DNA of 64,000 nt from Mangifera indica (GCF_011075055.1 NC_058139.1:18621584-18685583), one strand, 5' to 3'. Positions 51,894 to 64,000 are shown, counted from the stretch's first letter. Notes: a model not told the origin generated them from the letters alone. Translations and numbers: made by a program.

Positions 51894-52910
51894 GGGAAAT
51901 TTAAATAAATGCCCTTTTTAATGGGGTAATAAACTAATTTACCCCAAATTTTGGGGTTAAAGCATAAATACCCTTAAATTAAAGTATTTAAACGAAAATG
52001 CCCCAAATATCTCCTTAAATACCAAAACTACCCTTCTAATTTAATTACTATTTTATTTAAGGGTAATAAACAAATTTACCATAAATTTTGGGGTCAAAGC
52101 ATAAATACCCTTAAGTTAAAGTATTTAAACCAAAATGCCTCAAAATAATACCGAAACTGCCCTTCCTCTATTTCTATATAAACCACATATCTTCCTTCAT
52201 TTTTAACATATCTGAGAGAGATTTCTGAAGAGAGGAATTAAGTTCGTGTTCAAGATTTCGGGCGTAAAGAGCAAAGTTCGTCATGACGAGGTATTTATCC
52301 CTATCATTACTTTAATCGTTATTATTTTATTGATAACGCAATTATATGTGATATTTTATATAATAAATTATAGTTGTATGTAATATGTAAAATAATAAAA
52401 ATTAGATAGGTTATGTTTTAAATATTATAGTAGTATAGGATAACATGATATTACTTCAATCGTTATTATTTTATCAATAATGTAATTATATGTGATATTT
52501 TATATAATAAATTATTAGGATATGTTTAATAATATTATTTTGTTAAATTGAAGTATGAAATAGGTATAATTGTGTAATAGACATCTGTAAATACTATTTT
52601 TAGTCGTATTATTTATGTTAATTATATATTTGATTTGGGCAATATACAATTTACCCCCAAATTTTAGGAGTTAACAAAAATACCCTTATATTAAAATTTT
52701 TTAACGAAAATACCCCAAATATCCTCTTAAATACCAAAACTATCCTTTTAAATTAAATTATTATTTGTTAAAGTTTAATAACAAAATATGATATATTTAA
52801 GTAGTCACAATATATAATTGAATTATGGAATAGGAATAATTATGTAATAGACATATGTAAATATTATTTTCAGTCGTATTGTTTATGTTGATTATATATT
52901 TTATTGTAGG
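51894..52910. repeat. Left subterminal repeats of the younger MULE
   Basis: Three related copies of a unit of about 130 bp containing a TTTACCCCAAATTTTGGGG-like core, 'aaatacccttaaattaaagt' and 'ccaaaactacccttc' begin near 51930, 52065 and 52640. A second pair, containing TGATATTTTATATAATAAATTA and a 'cagtcgtattgtttatgtt' variant, occurs at 52340-52620 and again in part before 52910. The 5' leader of the transposase gene starts within this zone. Confidence 0.7.
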
Positions 52911-52920
52911 ATTAATCTAA

Positions 52921-55574
52921 ATGGTTGGATATGCTTCAATTAGATATGGGGGAAATTGGATAGAAAAGGGTGATAATGTTATAAAATATGTTGGAGGTAA
53001 TAGGAAATTGATTAAAATTCCAGAACACACATCATTCGAAGAATTAATCGAAATAGTGAGCGACAAGTGTAATATAGATCGACGGATATTTAACATTCAG
53101 TTAAGCATGAAACCGAGGCATCTCGACGACGGTGTTCCGATAGAAATTTCGAATGATGAAGATGTTGAGGTTCTTAACGGTCTATCTAACCTCTTCAAAG
53201 AATGTGTTCCAGTATTTGTTATAACTACATTTACTGATGATAGTTACGAGACTCAACAAGCGAATGAAGATTTTCAAGGTGGTGAGTCGAGCAGTTATCC
53301 AGAAAATCAAACTATTGGTGTAGAAGAGATGCAAAATATCCAGATCAATCCGAAACAAGAATTCTTAGAGGAAGATTTTGCACATATAAATGAAGTTAAC
53401 GTTGATGCATTGTATCACGCAGAAGAATTCCTTAATGGGGGCGAAGCAACTTTTCCAGACTGGAGTGAATTTAATGGAAAGGTTGAACATAATATTCCAA
53501 TCGAAGAACCAGAGATTGAAGAGAAGACCTATGGTAATAACGATATTGGAGGTATGAGTTATTTTCCAGAAATAAATCTTGCTGGTGGGAATGTTTTTAC
53601 TGATGCATTTCATTGGTTACCACCTTTTCCTGATCAACCATCTACATCTAGAAACTCTAAAGCATCGACGGATACTAATTCTCCAAAAGTTGGTACATTA
53701 TTTCCTAGTAAACAACATGTGATTGATGCGATAACTCAAGACGCACTTCGTAGGGGATATCAATTTAGAGTGAAAAAATCAGACATGCTTAGATGGGTTC
53801 TTGAATGTCGTAACAAAGAATGTAAATGGCGTGCACGGGCAGTTAGGGTGGGAGAAACTGATAGCTTTGAATTACGTCGTTTGGATAACTATCACACATG
53901 TTGCAGAAATCAGATATTACCTCATCATAGGCAAGCAGGTGCTCGAGCTTTGGGGCAGATTTTGAGGACCAAATTCATTTTAGTTGATCGTATTTATCGA
54001 CCGAAGGAGATCATTGCTGATATCGCCGACCGATATAAAATTGATATATCATACGCACAAGCATGGCGGGCGAGAAATTGGGCGCTTCAATCATTGAGGG
54101 GGACACCGAAAGAGTCATTTATGTTACTGCCTGAGTATTGCCTTAATTTGGAGCGTTGTAATCCGGGGACGGTGACACATATACTAACGGATGAGGAGGA
54201 TCGATTCAAATACTTTTACATGGTGTTCGGTTGTAGTATCCGTGCATTTCAACATCATATTTGACCGGTTATTTGTATTGATGCTGCTTTCTTAAAGGGT
54301 CGATATCTGGGTCAACTATTTATTGTTGTAGCATTAGATAGGAATAATCAAATATATCCGCTTGCTTTTGGGATTGGTCCCAGGGAAGATCATGACACAT
54401 GGTGCTGGTTTTTAACGAAGTTGCGGGATTGTATTGGTGAGGTACCTCAGTTGGCCATCATTTCAGATCGACATGTCAGTATATTTTCTGCATTGGCTAA
54501 AGTTTTCCCTTGTGTGCATCACGGTTATTGTTGTCACCATCTCCATTGTAACATGCGGTCCAAGTACAAAAAGAATGCTAAAGTCGCATAGATGTATTGG
54601 AAAGCAGCCAAGGTGTACACTGAATTTGAATTCCAACAGGTCATGAAGTCACTGTCCCGTTTGCACCCTGAGGCAACTTCATACTTGTATGAAGTGGGTT
54701 TTGATCGATGGGCACGAGCATATTTTCCAGGGCATAGGTACAATGTAATGACTACCAATATTGCTGAGTCATTTAATGCCTTAGTCAAACATGCTCGAGG
54801 TTTACCTATTACTATGCTGATCGAGTTCATTAGAGGTACATTACAGTGATGGTTTTATGAAAGAAGAAATCATGCCAGTAAGTTCATATTCACTGTTATA
54901 CTATGTTATAAATATGTGTTACTAAACTTATACTTGATTACTAACCAGATTAATTTATATTTATATGATTTACAGATGCTTGTACCAGTCCAGTCACACC
55001 TTGGGTTGAAGATAAGATCGCAAAACGTGTACGGAAGTCATCGAACTTAGAAGTGCGTCCTATAACAACTGAGTGATACCAGGTTCTTGGTAGTGGCCAA
55101 TGCCAATATGATGCCCTGGTAGACCTGACGGAGCATACATGTACTTGTAGAAAATTTCAATTATCAAAGATTCCCTGCATGCACGTTATTGCTGTAGCCA
55201 GATATATGAAGCTTACAACCTACCTTCAATGGGTGCATTCATACTACAGCACAACTTTTTATCGAACAGTTTATGCAGACGCAGTCAATCCATTGGGAGA
55301 TCAGTCAGAGTGGGTTCATCCGGAGGAGGCAGCTGTTATCCACCCACCATATGTGCATCGTCGTCGTGCAAGACGTCTAGCAAATAAAAACAGACGGCCT
55401 TCTCAAGGAGAGGTTGTTGAACAACTAATCTGTAGCCGATGTCATCAACCTGGACATACAAGACAAAACTGCAGAAGCCCTATTCCAGTACCTAGTTCTG
55501 TACCATCAAGTTCAAGAAGAAAGAAGAAAGAAGAAAGATGGGAAATAAATGCACTTGTTATTTGTACTTGTTAA
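52921..55574 (+). pseudogene. MULE (mudrA-type) transposase with four stop codons
   Basis: Exons 52921-54877 and 54976-55574, with GTAAGT donor and TTTACAG acceptor. Domains: an amino-terminal ubiquitin-like region (MVGYASIRYGG...), an acidic spacer, a MuDR DNA-binding domain with CRNKECKWRARAV and YHTCC, the MULE catalytic core (VICIDAAFLKGRYLGQ with the first Asp, LAIISDRHVSIFSAL with the second), a SWIM zinc finger CTCRKFQLSKIPCMHV and a zinc knuckle CSRCHQPGHTRQNC. In-frame stops: TGA 54262-54264, TAG 54589-54591, TGA 54847-54849, TGA 55074-55076. The frame is otherwise open across the gene, so damage is by point changes only. ATG at 52921 opens the long frame. Confidence 0.92.
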
Positions 55575-55758
55575 TTTTAATATAAATGTTATTTTTCTAC
55601 TTGTTTTTGTAACTCTAATGTTCATGAATGTTAATTTTAATATAAATGTTGTACTTGTACCTGTTTCTGTAAACCTAATGTTATTTTTCTACTTGATTTT
55701 TTTTATTTTGAGTCTACAAAGATCCTTCGATATTCTCAATATTTAATAAACTTTGATA

Positions 55759-55795
<37 letters not shown>

Positions 55796-56309
55796 TTGCA
55801 AATATTCTCAATATTTAATAAACTTTGATATTATTTTTCGTTGATAAATTTTGAGAATTTTTTCTTTTTAAATATTAACATTAACATTTTCTGTAACAAG
55901 TTTATTATGATATGTTAAATTAAAAAAATAAATTAAACAATTAAGACGAATTTATTTGTGCAAAAGTAAATAAAAAAGAAAATGACTTGTTGTAATAATG
56001 AAATAAATGCCCTTTTTGTTATACATCTCGTTCTCATATTCGATTAAAAAATATATAGATAATATATCATTATATTATATTATTTTTTTTATTATATGAA
56101 TTTCTTAACTATCAAATTACATTTTTCAACTCTTCTCAAGTATTTAATTTTAACTACAGTCTTTTAATATTTCTTAATTTTTTGATGAATTATTTTTAAC
56201 TATATATTTGTTATGAACATATAAATGAATCAATATATAGATAAATAAAAATATATAGAAATGAATAAAGAAATATATATACAAATACAAATAACATATA
56301 CAATAACCG
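55575..56309. other. AT-rich spacer between the two MULE genes
   Basis: Likely holds the 3' ends of both convergent genes. A short duplication ('tgttaattttaatataaatgtt' type) lies at 55566-55650, a (TA)n run at about 55765-55792, and the phrase around 'tctcaatatttaataaactt' is repeated on both sides of the TA run. No gene seen. Confidence 0.5.
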
Positions 56310-59300
56310 TCAATCAATATCCTGAAAATATAGCTGCGTGCCTAAACGAGTGCGCAGGTGTAACGAGTCCTCCCCCTCAAAGCATAACGAGCGGTGAAGT
56401 GCTAAACACTCGATGTATCGTAACATAAACACCCCACAATCACCTGATAGGGGCGCCTGCTGCGGTATATCCACCACCCTATGCAATGCAAATGGATCGT
56501 CCCGTGGACTCCGATGCGAATCGGCCCAAAATGATGTCGCAGCTAATAAATGTGGTATCATCGATGTATATCCCAACATCTTTTCCCTAAATAACTCCGG
56601 GTCAGCTGTGAAACTCTGTAAGGAGTCGTAAACCGTAATCTTCCACTCCTTCAAATCCAACACCCCTGCTACCCAATGAGCATTCTCAAAGTTTATTGGG
56701 ATAAAAACCTACACACGTTGATATAATTGTAATTAGATATTAATCGATTATTCTTGAAAATGTACTCGATCTTTGATTACTAACCTCATCGATCATACCC
56801 CAAGGTTGCAAATGCAACTCAGGTGGGTAATCTGCATCCACCATACGTGTAAAGAGCGAAGGGAACTGGTAGCTATCTGGATCTCTCGTCCAGGCCGCAT
56901 ACTCATGAGGGATATATCCAACAAAACAACTCAAAACCGTCGTCCAATTCTGTCGAACATTCGTAGTATCGTCATGCTGGCGTCGACGTAGTAACCCTAA
57001 AAACGAATCAACATGCTGAAAAAACAGAAGATATCACGTCATCAGCTCATAAAAGGATTATATAACCAAAATACGAAATTCATTTGTTAAAGTGAACTCA
57101 CCTCGTCAAACAACCATCCAGAGGTGTTCATGAGTGTACCCCAAAATGCAATTTTGGTCCGCACACCTATGTCATACACATGACGTTTCTCGAACATGTT
57201 CGGCTCTACATACCACTTCTTGAAAACCTCTTCACGTTCGGTTTTCGATAACTACACAGCGGGTCTCGTTCGTTGGCCACGTGGTTTCAGAGGATTCGTG
57301 TATGGACTACGAATCAGGGGTCCCTTCTTGACATCCTACCACAAACTGTGCGAAAATACTACTCCAAAACAAATGAAACATTAGGTGAAATGAATAATAA
57401 ATTATTACAAGCGAATTTAATAAATTCATTAAAAAATTAAACTTTTTAATACCTTCTGCATCGCTGGAGTCATAGCTGGAGAATCCGCAAGTGAAGCTAT
57501 ATCGAATATATTTTCTTTCGAGACCGACTGTATTCAAATAAATGAATTGACTAAATAGAATGATAAATTATTTCAATGAAAATAAGTTATTAAACCTCTT
57601 GAAAATTCAATTACCTGCTCCTGGTCCTCATGTGCAGTGATCTCAACAACATCATCAGTGACCTCGTCATCTTGGGAAACAATATCGATCACTTGTTTTC
57701 CTTTGCTTGGAGTGTTGAGATAGATCAAACGAAAATCCTATTGTAACATGATAGAAAGGTTAAACAACTGTTGAAATTAAAAAATGTAACATATGATAGA
57801 AGAAATTTCTGGCACTTCACCTCAACCTCCTCCCAATCCGTAATCGGAGCATCCGCATGTGGTGATCGATCGACATCGGTAATATCCTATGACAATATTA
57901 ACATTTAATATTAGTAAATCAAACTATTGAGCAAAAAAATAACAAAGTATTCATTATATAATGTACGTACCTCTAATATCGAAACAGACGTCACAATGGG
58001 ATCCGTAATCGGAGCATCTGCATGTGGTGATCGATTGACATCGGTAATACCCTATGACAAAATTAACATTTAATATTAGTAAATCAAACTATTGAACAAA
58101 AAATATCAAACTATTCATTATACAATGTACGTACCTCTAATGTCGAAACAGACGTCATAATGTGATCCGTAATCGGTGCATCCGCAGAAACGTCAGGCCG
58201 CTGTCACAAAGGACGATAGTAACAAGTTTAGAATAATCAAATTATAAATGTGTAAATGAGATATTATATTGTATAAGTTATGTTTGACGAACCGGAATAA
58301 TCACAGAAGGCGTCGACGGAGAAGATCGCATGTGAAGTGATCCATCGCCGACATCCTGTATCAGTATTAGCAATTAATATTAACTAATCGAAAAGTTATA
58401 TTTAACGGGATTAATAGATGTATAATCAAATAATTCATATATAACATTTATTTCAAAATGACGTTCTAATTACCTGAACCATCGTATGAGATGCCATCGA
58501 GAAAACCTCATGCGATGATATATAATCGCTAATATCAACAGTCAATATCATATCTTCTCGGGATGGTCTCTCATCAATAACCGACGTTGTAATAATTTTA
58601 ACATATTAAAATTTATTTCAAAAGTAACATTTTTAAAATACTATAAGCAATTAACACTCACATCGATAACAGGTGGAGACGGGAACGTGAAAGCCCCTGT
58701 CGATACTCTGTCACCATCGTCCCGAGAAGGCTGTAATATAATTTACAATTATTATAAGATTACATATGATTGCGTATATAAATAGATGAAATATCTTATA
58801 AAATATTAACTTTTTTACCTGTCCGATAGTGTCTGTGTGGTGATGAGAGTGTCCGACCTCCATACGAGTCGTCGTATCCACTATACGACTCAATCTATCC
58901 TCTATAAGAGTCATCCTACCCTCGATGCAACTAAACCTATCCTCCATCCTAGCCTCTAATTCAGTAAGTCGATCTAAGATAAGATTTCCCCATCGAGCCA
59001 ATGCAGCATCAAAGTGATGAATGGAGAAATCTGATGGAGTGGTAGGAGGATCATCTGATATCTGCTCAGTGGTAGGGGGCCTAAGCATGGGATCCGGTGA
59101 TATGTGCTCGGTGGTAGAGGGCCTAGGCCCGGGACCGGGTGATATAAGCTCCTCGATAGGGTCGCTGATCGGGCACGTGGGAGGGGGCTGAACAGAAGCA
59201 TCAACAGGAGGAGGAGCAACGATCGGAGAACTAACGTCACGAGGACTCGATGGTGCACCTCCTGACGTCGAAGAAGATCGACTATCCGACATCCCTATAT

Positions 59301-60447
59301 ATCGGACGATATCCTCATACCACTCCGTATCTCTCTCAACCGGAGATAAATCTAATGGAAAATTAACATCATCCTACAAGATATTTATTTTAAGTATTTA
59401 TTATTGTCATATCCAGAGTATATGTTAATACTGAATAAATTAGTACTTACTGGATCTCCAGTGAAGATAGCGGAGATAGAATCCCATCCCGGAATGTCCT
59501 TCGTGTGCCATCTCAACATTCGGGCGGCCCCCATATACGGCGACTCCTCTACCCATCGAAATAACAAGTCCAGCGTCTCGTAAATCCAAAACTGCAATAT
59601 CAATATAAATCGACTATTTTATATATTTACAATCATATTAAACTAATTTTATTTTAAACATTCATTTTTTGTTTGAATTAATAAATATAATAATTACCTG
59701 AAATGCTAATGGAAATCCCATAATGCCATACTGCTTAAGCTGATTTTCCTTTTTCCTTTTCAGACCGGAATCTATAGAAATTCGGGAGATGTTATCGCAT
59801 ATAGAGCGATATGTCATCTGCCACACTCGTACTCCCCATGGGTATGCATTAAACCCATCCAGATGATCAACTAATTGTAATATCTTCTGGGGAATTGTTT
59901 TCCTCAAGTCACTCCCTAATAACCCCATGTGAAGATAAAACAATAATGCTAACTTAACTGCATCAGTGTCATCCTCCCCCCACGGTCTCTGCTGGAACAC
60001 ACGACTCAAATCGGCATATGTAACTGATTTACAGTCGTGAAAATATGTCTGGAGGATCCGATCTGTAGCCTTCGATGGAATGTAGAGGTCGATATCTACC
60101 AAATGACTAAATTGAAGGCCTGTCATAATAGCAAACTCATACGCACTGAATCTGACATCCACGTCGTTAACCCGAAACCATAACTCCTCTCCCGAAGTCA
60201 CCTTATTTACCACTCGAAGGATGAAGGAATGTATCAGGACCCCACTAAATCGACTATCCTTCAACTCTAGGAAGTGTCCGAAGCATGTACGTCGAAACAT
60301 TTGTAATTGTCTCTCTATTAATAATTTTTTGATCACGGCTCCAATATCTCTATATCCACGTGTAGTAACTTGAGCCTTGAAGTGTTTTTCGAGAGGAAAT
60401 CGCAGTTCATCTTTGCTTTCGTCTCTTTTTCTCTTTTGTGCAACTAC
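56310..60447 (-). pseudogene. ULP1-like (C48) cysteine protease gene with DUF1985
   Basis: Multi-exon minus-strand gene. The first recognised exon (60447-59698) carries a DUF1985 region (FGHFLELKDSRFSGVLIHSF ... WFRVNDVDVRFSAYEFAIMT). A short exon with WIYETLDLLFRWVEESPYMG follows, then a Pro/Ser-rich linker with a helical stretch LDRLTELEARMEDRFSCIEG, a series of small exons, and the protease exons 57335-57102, 57015-56785 and 56709-56310. The catalytic His ([10 protein letters not shown]), Asp (VYDS) and Cys ([15 protein letters not shown]) are all kept, so the fold was under constraint until recently. A TAG at 57254-57252 breaks exon 57335-57102. ULP1 enzymes remove SUMO from proteins; the host role of these transposon copies is unknown. 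The true start codon may lie upstream of 60447. Confidence 0.85.
57838..58200 (-). repeat. Tandem exon-intron duplication inside the ULP1-like gene
   Basis: A unit of about 165 bp, comprising a short exon (reading DVDRSPHADAPITD in one copy, DVNRSPHADAPITD in the next) and its intron, is repeated. 'gtaatcgg' marks occur at 57840, 58005 and 58169, and GTACGT donors recur at the same offset. The third copy is partial, so protein length in the linker would vary by whole exons. Confidence 0.8.
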
Positions 60448-61497
60448 CTGTATGAAAATTAAATTACAATTATATTAAATTTATATAAATTTTATGGAAG
60501 AAATTATTCAATTTTATACATAGAGGCCTTATTTGAAAAAATAGATATCAAATTCGAATTCTACACTCCAAAAAACCTTAAGATGGTTAAATTTTAATTT
60601 AATCCCATATGGAAAATATCAAAAAAGCCCTAAAATTTAATAGAATTGCATTCTGCCCCCCTGATTCTAACCAGAGGAAACGCATGTTGGATAACTCTGA
60701 AAAACAGCAATTTGGCCCACCACGCGAATTTGCGTGTCCACCACGCGAATTCGCGCATCAACCTCGCGAATTCGTGAGTCCACCGCACGAATTCGGGGGG
60801 TTGACCGTAAGTTTGCCAGCCCACCAAGTTTTCTAATTTCTAATATTGCCCACCACACGATGAAATACGCAGTTTCACCCCCAACCACACGATTCCGTGT
60901 AGTCCACGAAGTTTGAAAAGTTCAAAACACCTCCCCGTCTACACGAATTCTGACCACACGAATTCGTGTGGTCACTGCGCCATTCGCGTGGTGACTGCCG
61001 AATTCGTGTGGCCACGTTTCACCGTCCAAACTTCGTTTTTCAAACTCCATTTCAACAACAATCAACTCTACACCTAATCTAACATAAAAGCCCTAACATA
61101 ATTCATCACAATCAGCAAACAATCAAGCATTTTACACCCAAATTTCAAACCGAACCCTAACGCAATTTACACCCAAATTTCACATCAAATCGCTCAAATT
61201 GTGAAATGAAATGCATAAAGAGATGACAAGGGTTGTTTTACTAACCTTTTTGTCCATCGTCGTTGTCGGAAAAGTCAGAAAATCGCCGGATAAAGTCGGA
61301 GTTGCCGAGTGCGCGAAACGTGAGTTCAAAACGGACTGTTTTCGTGTGTTTGGCTTTTGTGCGCGTGGTTATGGAGGATTTTGAGTGGAGGGGCATTTTC
61401 GTCTCTTCGTAATTTTGGGGCATTTTCGTTTAATGTTAAAAGTTTGGGGTAATTTCGTTTTGCCCCTTAATGTTTGGGGTAATTATTTTAATTTCCC
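60448..61497. repeat. Right subterminal region of the younger MULE with GAATTC palindromes
   Basis: No gene is expected beyond the first ULP1 exon. At 60718-61012 GC-rich units such as CCACGCGAATTCGCG, CACGAATTCGTGTGG and GCGAATTCGTG recur; six contain GAATTC and two are near variants. They are separated by CCACC/GTGG flanks and lie in otherwise AT-rich DNA. The region then runs through GGGGCATTTTCG-type blocks to the TIR. The frames read through this block on both strands are by-products of the palindromes. Confidence 0.75.
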
Positions 61498-61506
61498 TAT
61501 TTTATC
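61498..61506. repeat. Right 9-bp target site duplication of the younger MULE
   Basis: TATTTTATC follows the terminal AATTTCCC and is identical to the copy at 51885-51893. Confidence 0.88.
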
Positions 61507-62030
61507 ACCTTTTTCCCATTATACAAATATAGTTACTTTTTAGTTTGACTTTGCCTTTAAAAAGAGAAAAGTCACCCAACAAAAAGCAATGGTAGTCCAA
61601 AGTTATGGTCCACTTTCAGCAACATTCTAGGAAAAAAAAAATTGTTAAAATATTATAGTAAACACAAAATAGATCAAAGTAAGTTTTAGATTTACACCTT
61701 TCAAATGTTATTTACAATTTTTTTAATGTTATTTATTTTTGTTAAAGAGCATGTTTGTATGATAATTTATTATTGCTTGATTAAAGGTATGGTTTCGAAG
61801 TTAAATTAGATAAAATATTTAATAAATAACCAGAAAAGTTTAGTAGATCAAATAGAAAGCAAATGATTTCTTGTTTTTATGTTGTTTGGTTGCATCAAAA
61901 TATGGGTTTTTTAGGTTAATCAGCTGACCAAGTCTGCATGAATTTTTTTAAAAGTTTATCTTTATATGCATTATAGTTTATTTTTATTATATTATCTTAC
62001 CGGTTTTATTTTTATTGTAGAATGATCAAA
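61507..62030. other. Spacer, no gene seen
   Basis: AT-rich. It may contain the left end of the third MULE, but no partner end is visible in the window. Confidence 0.4.
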
Positions 62031-64000
62031 GTTGCATTATGACTACGTTTGGAGGGATTGGGTTATCGGAGATAATGGTATTATGAGATATGTTAGTGGG
62101 GGACGAAAGAATGATAACGGTTGATACAAGAGCTAATTTCAAAGGATTGGTCGAGAAAATATGTTATCACTTGAGAATCAATTGAAGGCAATCAAATGTT
62201 CATACATATATAGACAATGATTTAGCAGTGCTTAGAAACTCGTATGAGCTCCAAGATGATAAAAATGTTGAATTTTTTATGATGCTAGCCGAGAAAAAAG
62301 TATCGACCCGTCTTTATATCATAGAGAGTCAAATTGAAAAAAGAGGCTATATCAATGAAAAGCAAGTTGAGGAAGAACAATTGTAGGATAATCCAACATA
62401 AGATTAGCACAACCACTGAATGTCCCAAAGGATGAAGAATTGAGTAATCGCAATGATGATGATGATGATGATAATGATGATTATGATGAGAATGAACATC
62501 TTTAGGAAGAATTTGTAAGGTTTATGGATGTTAATGAGATGTACGATGTACCGGTTGAGGAGATTAAGTTACATGGAAGAGAAGACATTGAGAGAAATCT
62601 AAGTAATTTTCATAATGTCAGGGGCAAGTCTAATGTGACACATTATAGTTGGGTTGATCATAAAGCATCCCTAGTAAATGTAAATGTCTATAATCCATTT
62701 AATAGGTTTTGTTGAAGTTGTAGATGTTAAGAATGAGGTAATTGGTAATATTGAAAAATGACCCAATATGAGGATCAAATTGATGGGCTATTATAATAGT
62801 AAGGAAGAATTACAATATCAATTTGCAAGACTTGCTTTAAAACAAGGTTTTCAATACAAAGCTTATTAGTCAACAACAAAACGATGGGAGAGTAGATGTA
62901 GGTAGAAGGAGCAATATAAATGGTGGGCATTAGCATTGTGATAATTACGCCATTTGGATGAAATACACACATGTCCCATAAATCAAATATTACCTCATCA
63001 TAGATAGGTTGGTGCTCAGCCATTGGGAAAGATCTTTACATCATCAATATGACAGATTAATACAAAATTGACATATCATACATATAAGTGTGGCATGCGA
63101 AAACATGGGCATTAAATGCATTAAGAGGATCACCAAAGGATTCTTTCATGCTCTTATTGGAGTATTGTCATAATCTTGTGTTAGGCAACCCTAACACAAC
63201 CACACATATTGATACAGATGAGGATAACCAATCTAAATTTTTTTTCATAGCATCGAAGTGTTTAGTATAGGTGTTTTAACAATTTTTTTCGTTCGATTAT
63301 TTGCATCGACGTTACATATTTGAAATAGAGGTACCTTAAGAGTTATTTATTGTTATTACAAAAGATAATAACAATCAGATTGATCCATTGGTATTCAGTA
63401 TTGGGGGCCAAAAGGACATAAAGTCGTGGACATTGTTCCTTACATACTTTCATATGTGCATCAATATCATCCCAAACTTTGTGATTATTTCAAATCAACA
63501 CCTAGCAATAATTGCATAATTGTCAAATGTGTTACCCAGTGTTTATCATGGTTATTACAACCACCACATCAAAGGTAACATGCATGCTTAATGCAAGAAA
63601 ATGCAATCAATTGAAAGAATATTTTAGAGGGTTGAAAAGGTATATCATGTCTCTGATTTTGATAACGCTATGAGGTATATTTATTATGTAAATCTCAATG
63701 TAGTAACATATTATAAAGGGTGGCTTCTTTTGGCTTTTGTCCTCGGAAAGGTTTTCATCCTCACAGTGAATATTAGTTACAAAACTAATATAATATGTCA
63801 GATGAACATGTTCTTTTGTAAGGGTGAGTGATAGGATGACTCAATAGCTTTCAAACGCATTTCTGTTTGATACGTATTTTTTATCCTACTTTGTCTGCAT
63901 AAGATTAACTTGGTCCACGATGTCAACAATCCATAGTTCATATGACTTTGCATTATTGTGGCTTGCTTAGCTAGTATATGCTACAAACAGTCCATGGACA
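62031..64000 (+). pseudogene. Third, degenerate MULE transposase, cut by the window edge
   Basis: Islands match the transposase at 52921-55574 in order: an amino-terminal region with NGIMRYVSGGRKN (about 62.08 kb), an Asp-rich spacer (62.45-62.5 kb), MWHAKTWALNALRGSPKDSF with LEYCHNL and THIDTDEDNQSKFFF (63.09-63.25 kb), and YHGYYNHHIKGNMHA (63.55 kb). Many stops and shifts separate them. The order and wording place it in the same lineage as the other two MULEs, closer in state of decay to the copy at 16.6-19.0 kb. The 3' half lies outside the window. Confidence 0.78.

Larger units (their letters stand above)
51894..61497 (+). mobile_element. 9.6-kb MULE carrying mudrA and a ULP1-like protease gene
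   Basis: The left end GGGAAATTTAAATAAATGCC and the reverse complement of the right end GGGAAATTAAAATAATTACC match at 17 of 20 bases, and further AT/CCCC-rich blocks on both sides are similar. Both ends carry the perfect 9-bp duplication TATTTTATC, so 9,604 bp came in as one unit. Cargo: a plus-strand MULE transposase gene with one intron and a convergent minus-strand gene with DUF1985, a Pro/Ser-rich linker and a C48/ULP1 protease domain. This pairing is known from plant Kaonashi/CUMULE-type MULEs. Both genes are damaged by stops, but the ends and target copies are well kept. Confidence 0.88.

Noticed and set aside
52280..52292. Upstream ATG followed by a GTATTT splice-donor-like site before the mudrA frame
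   Set aside because: Splicing it to the acceptor before 52912 puts that ATG out of frame with the transposase; it is at most part of a leader exon.
60609..60916. Overlapping frames on both strands rich in REFA/RIRV-type repeats
   Set aside because: They come from the GAATTC palindrome cluster, which reads open in several frames; no domain signature.

Overview
This is nuclear DNA from a flowering plant, probably a eudicot. The evidence is intron-containing plant genes, AT-rich spacers, plant-type LTR, hAT and Mutator-like (MULE) elements, and a decayed piece of chloroplast rpoC2. I cannot name the species. Only one ordinary host gene looks intact: a two-exon MATE/DETOXIFICATION transporter at 35697-37304. 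Almost everything else is transposons of several ages, nested in one another and in one dead host gene.

Layout. 1-1157: end of an LTR retrotransposon. 1373-15559 (minus): exons of a dead BCKDH-E2 (branched-chain lipoamide acyltransferase) gene. Its first intron holds a 10.2-kb hAT element (4294-14522) with matching termini and a perfect 8-bp target duplication. The hAT carries a broken transposase plus intron-containing fragments of an LRR receptor gene, a class II histone deacetylase and deoxyhypusine hydroxylase. 15612-23670: an old MULE lying 53 bp upstream of the E2 start codon, with a ruined mudrA-type transposase and an antisense ULP1/DUF1985 gene; the latter is interrupted by a young 550-bp element with 86-bp perfect TIRs. 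25410-27577: a larger relative of that small element. 28340-29710: the rpoC2 insertion. 30286-31147: a small non-autonomous hAT. 35.7-37.3 kb: the MATE gene. 41.3-48.0 kb: a hAT transposase pseudogene split by a Ty1-copia element (41584-46832). 48.0-50.0 kb: part of another copia element. 51894-61497: a younger MULE with recognisable TIRs and a perfect 9-bp duplication, carrying a mudrA gene with four stop codons and an antisense ULP1-like protease gene whose catalytic residues survive. 62.0-64.0 kb: a third, degenerate MULE running off the window.

The most notable systems are (i) the hAT element that has collected pieces of at least three host genes, two of them fused directly, and (ii) three generations of one MULE lineage in which a transposase gene and a ULP1/DUF1985 protease gene travel together. 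The second matches the class described from plants as Kaonashi or CUMULE-type elements. Splice sites and reading frames were read by eye, so exon edges without a stated splice site are approximate.
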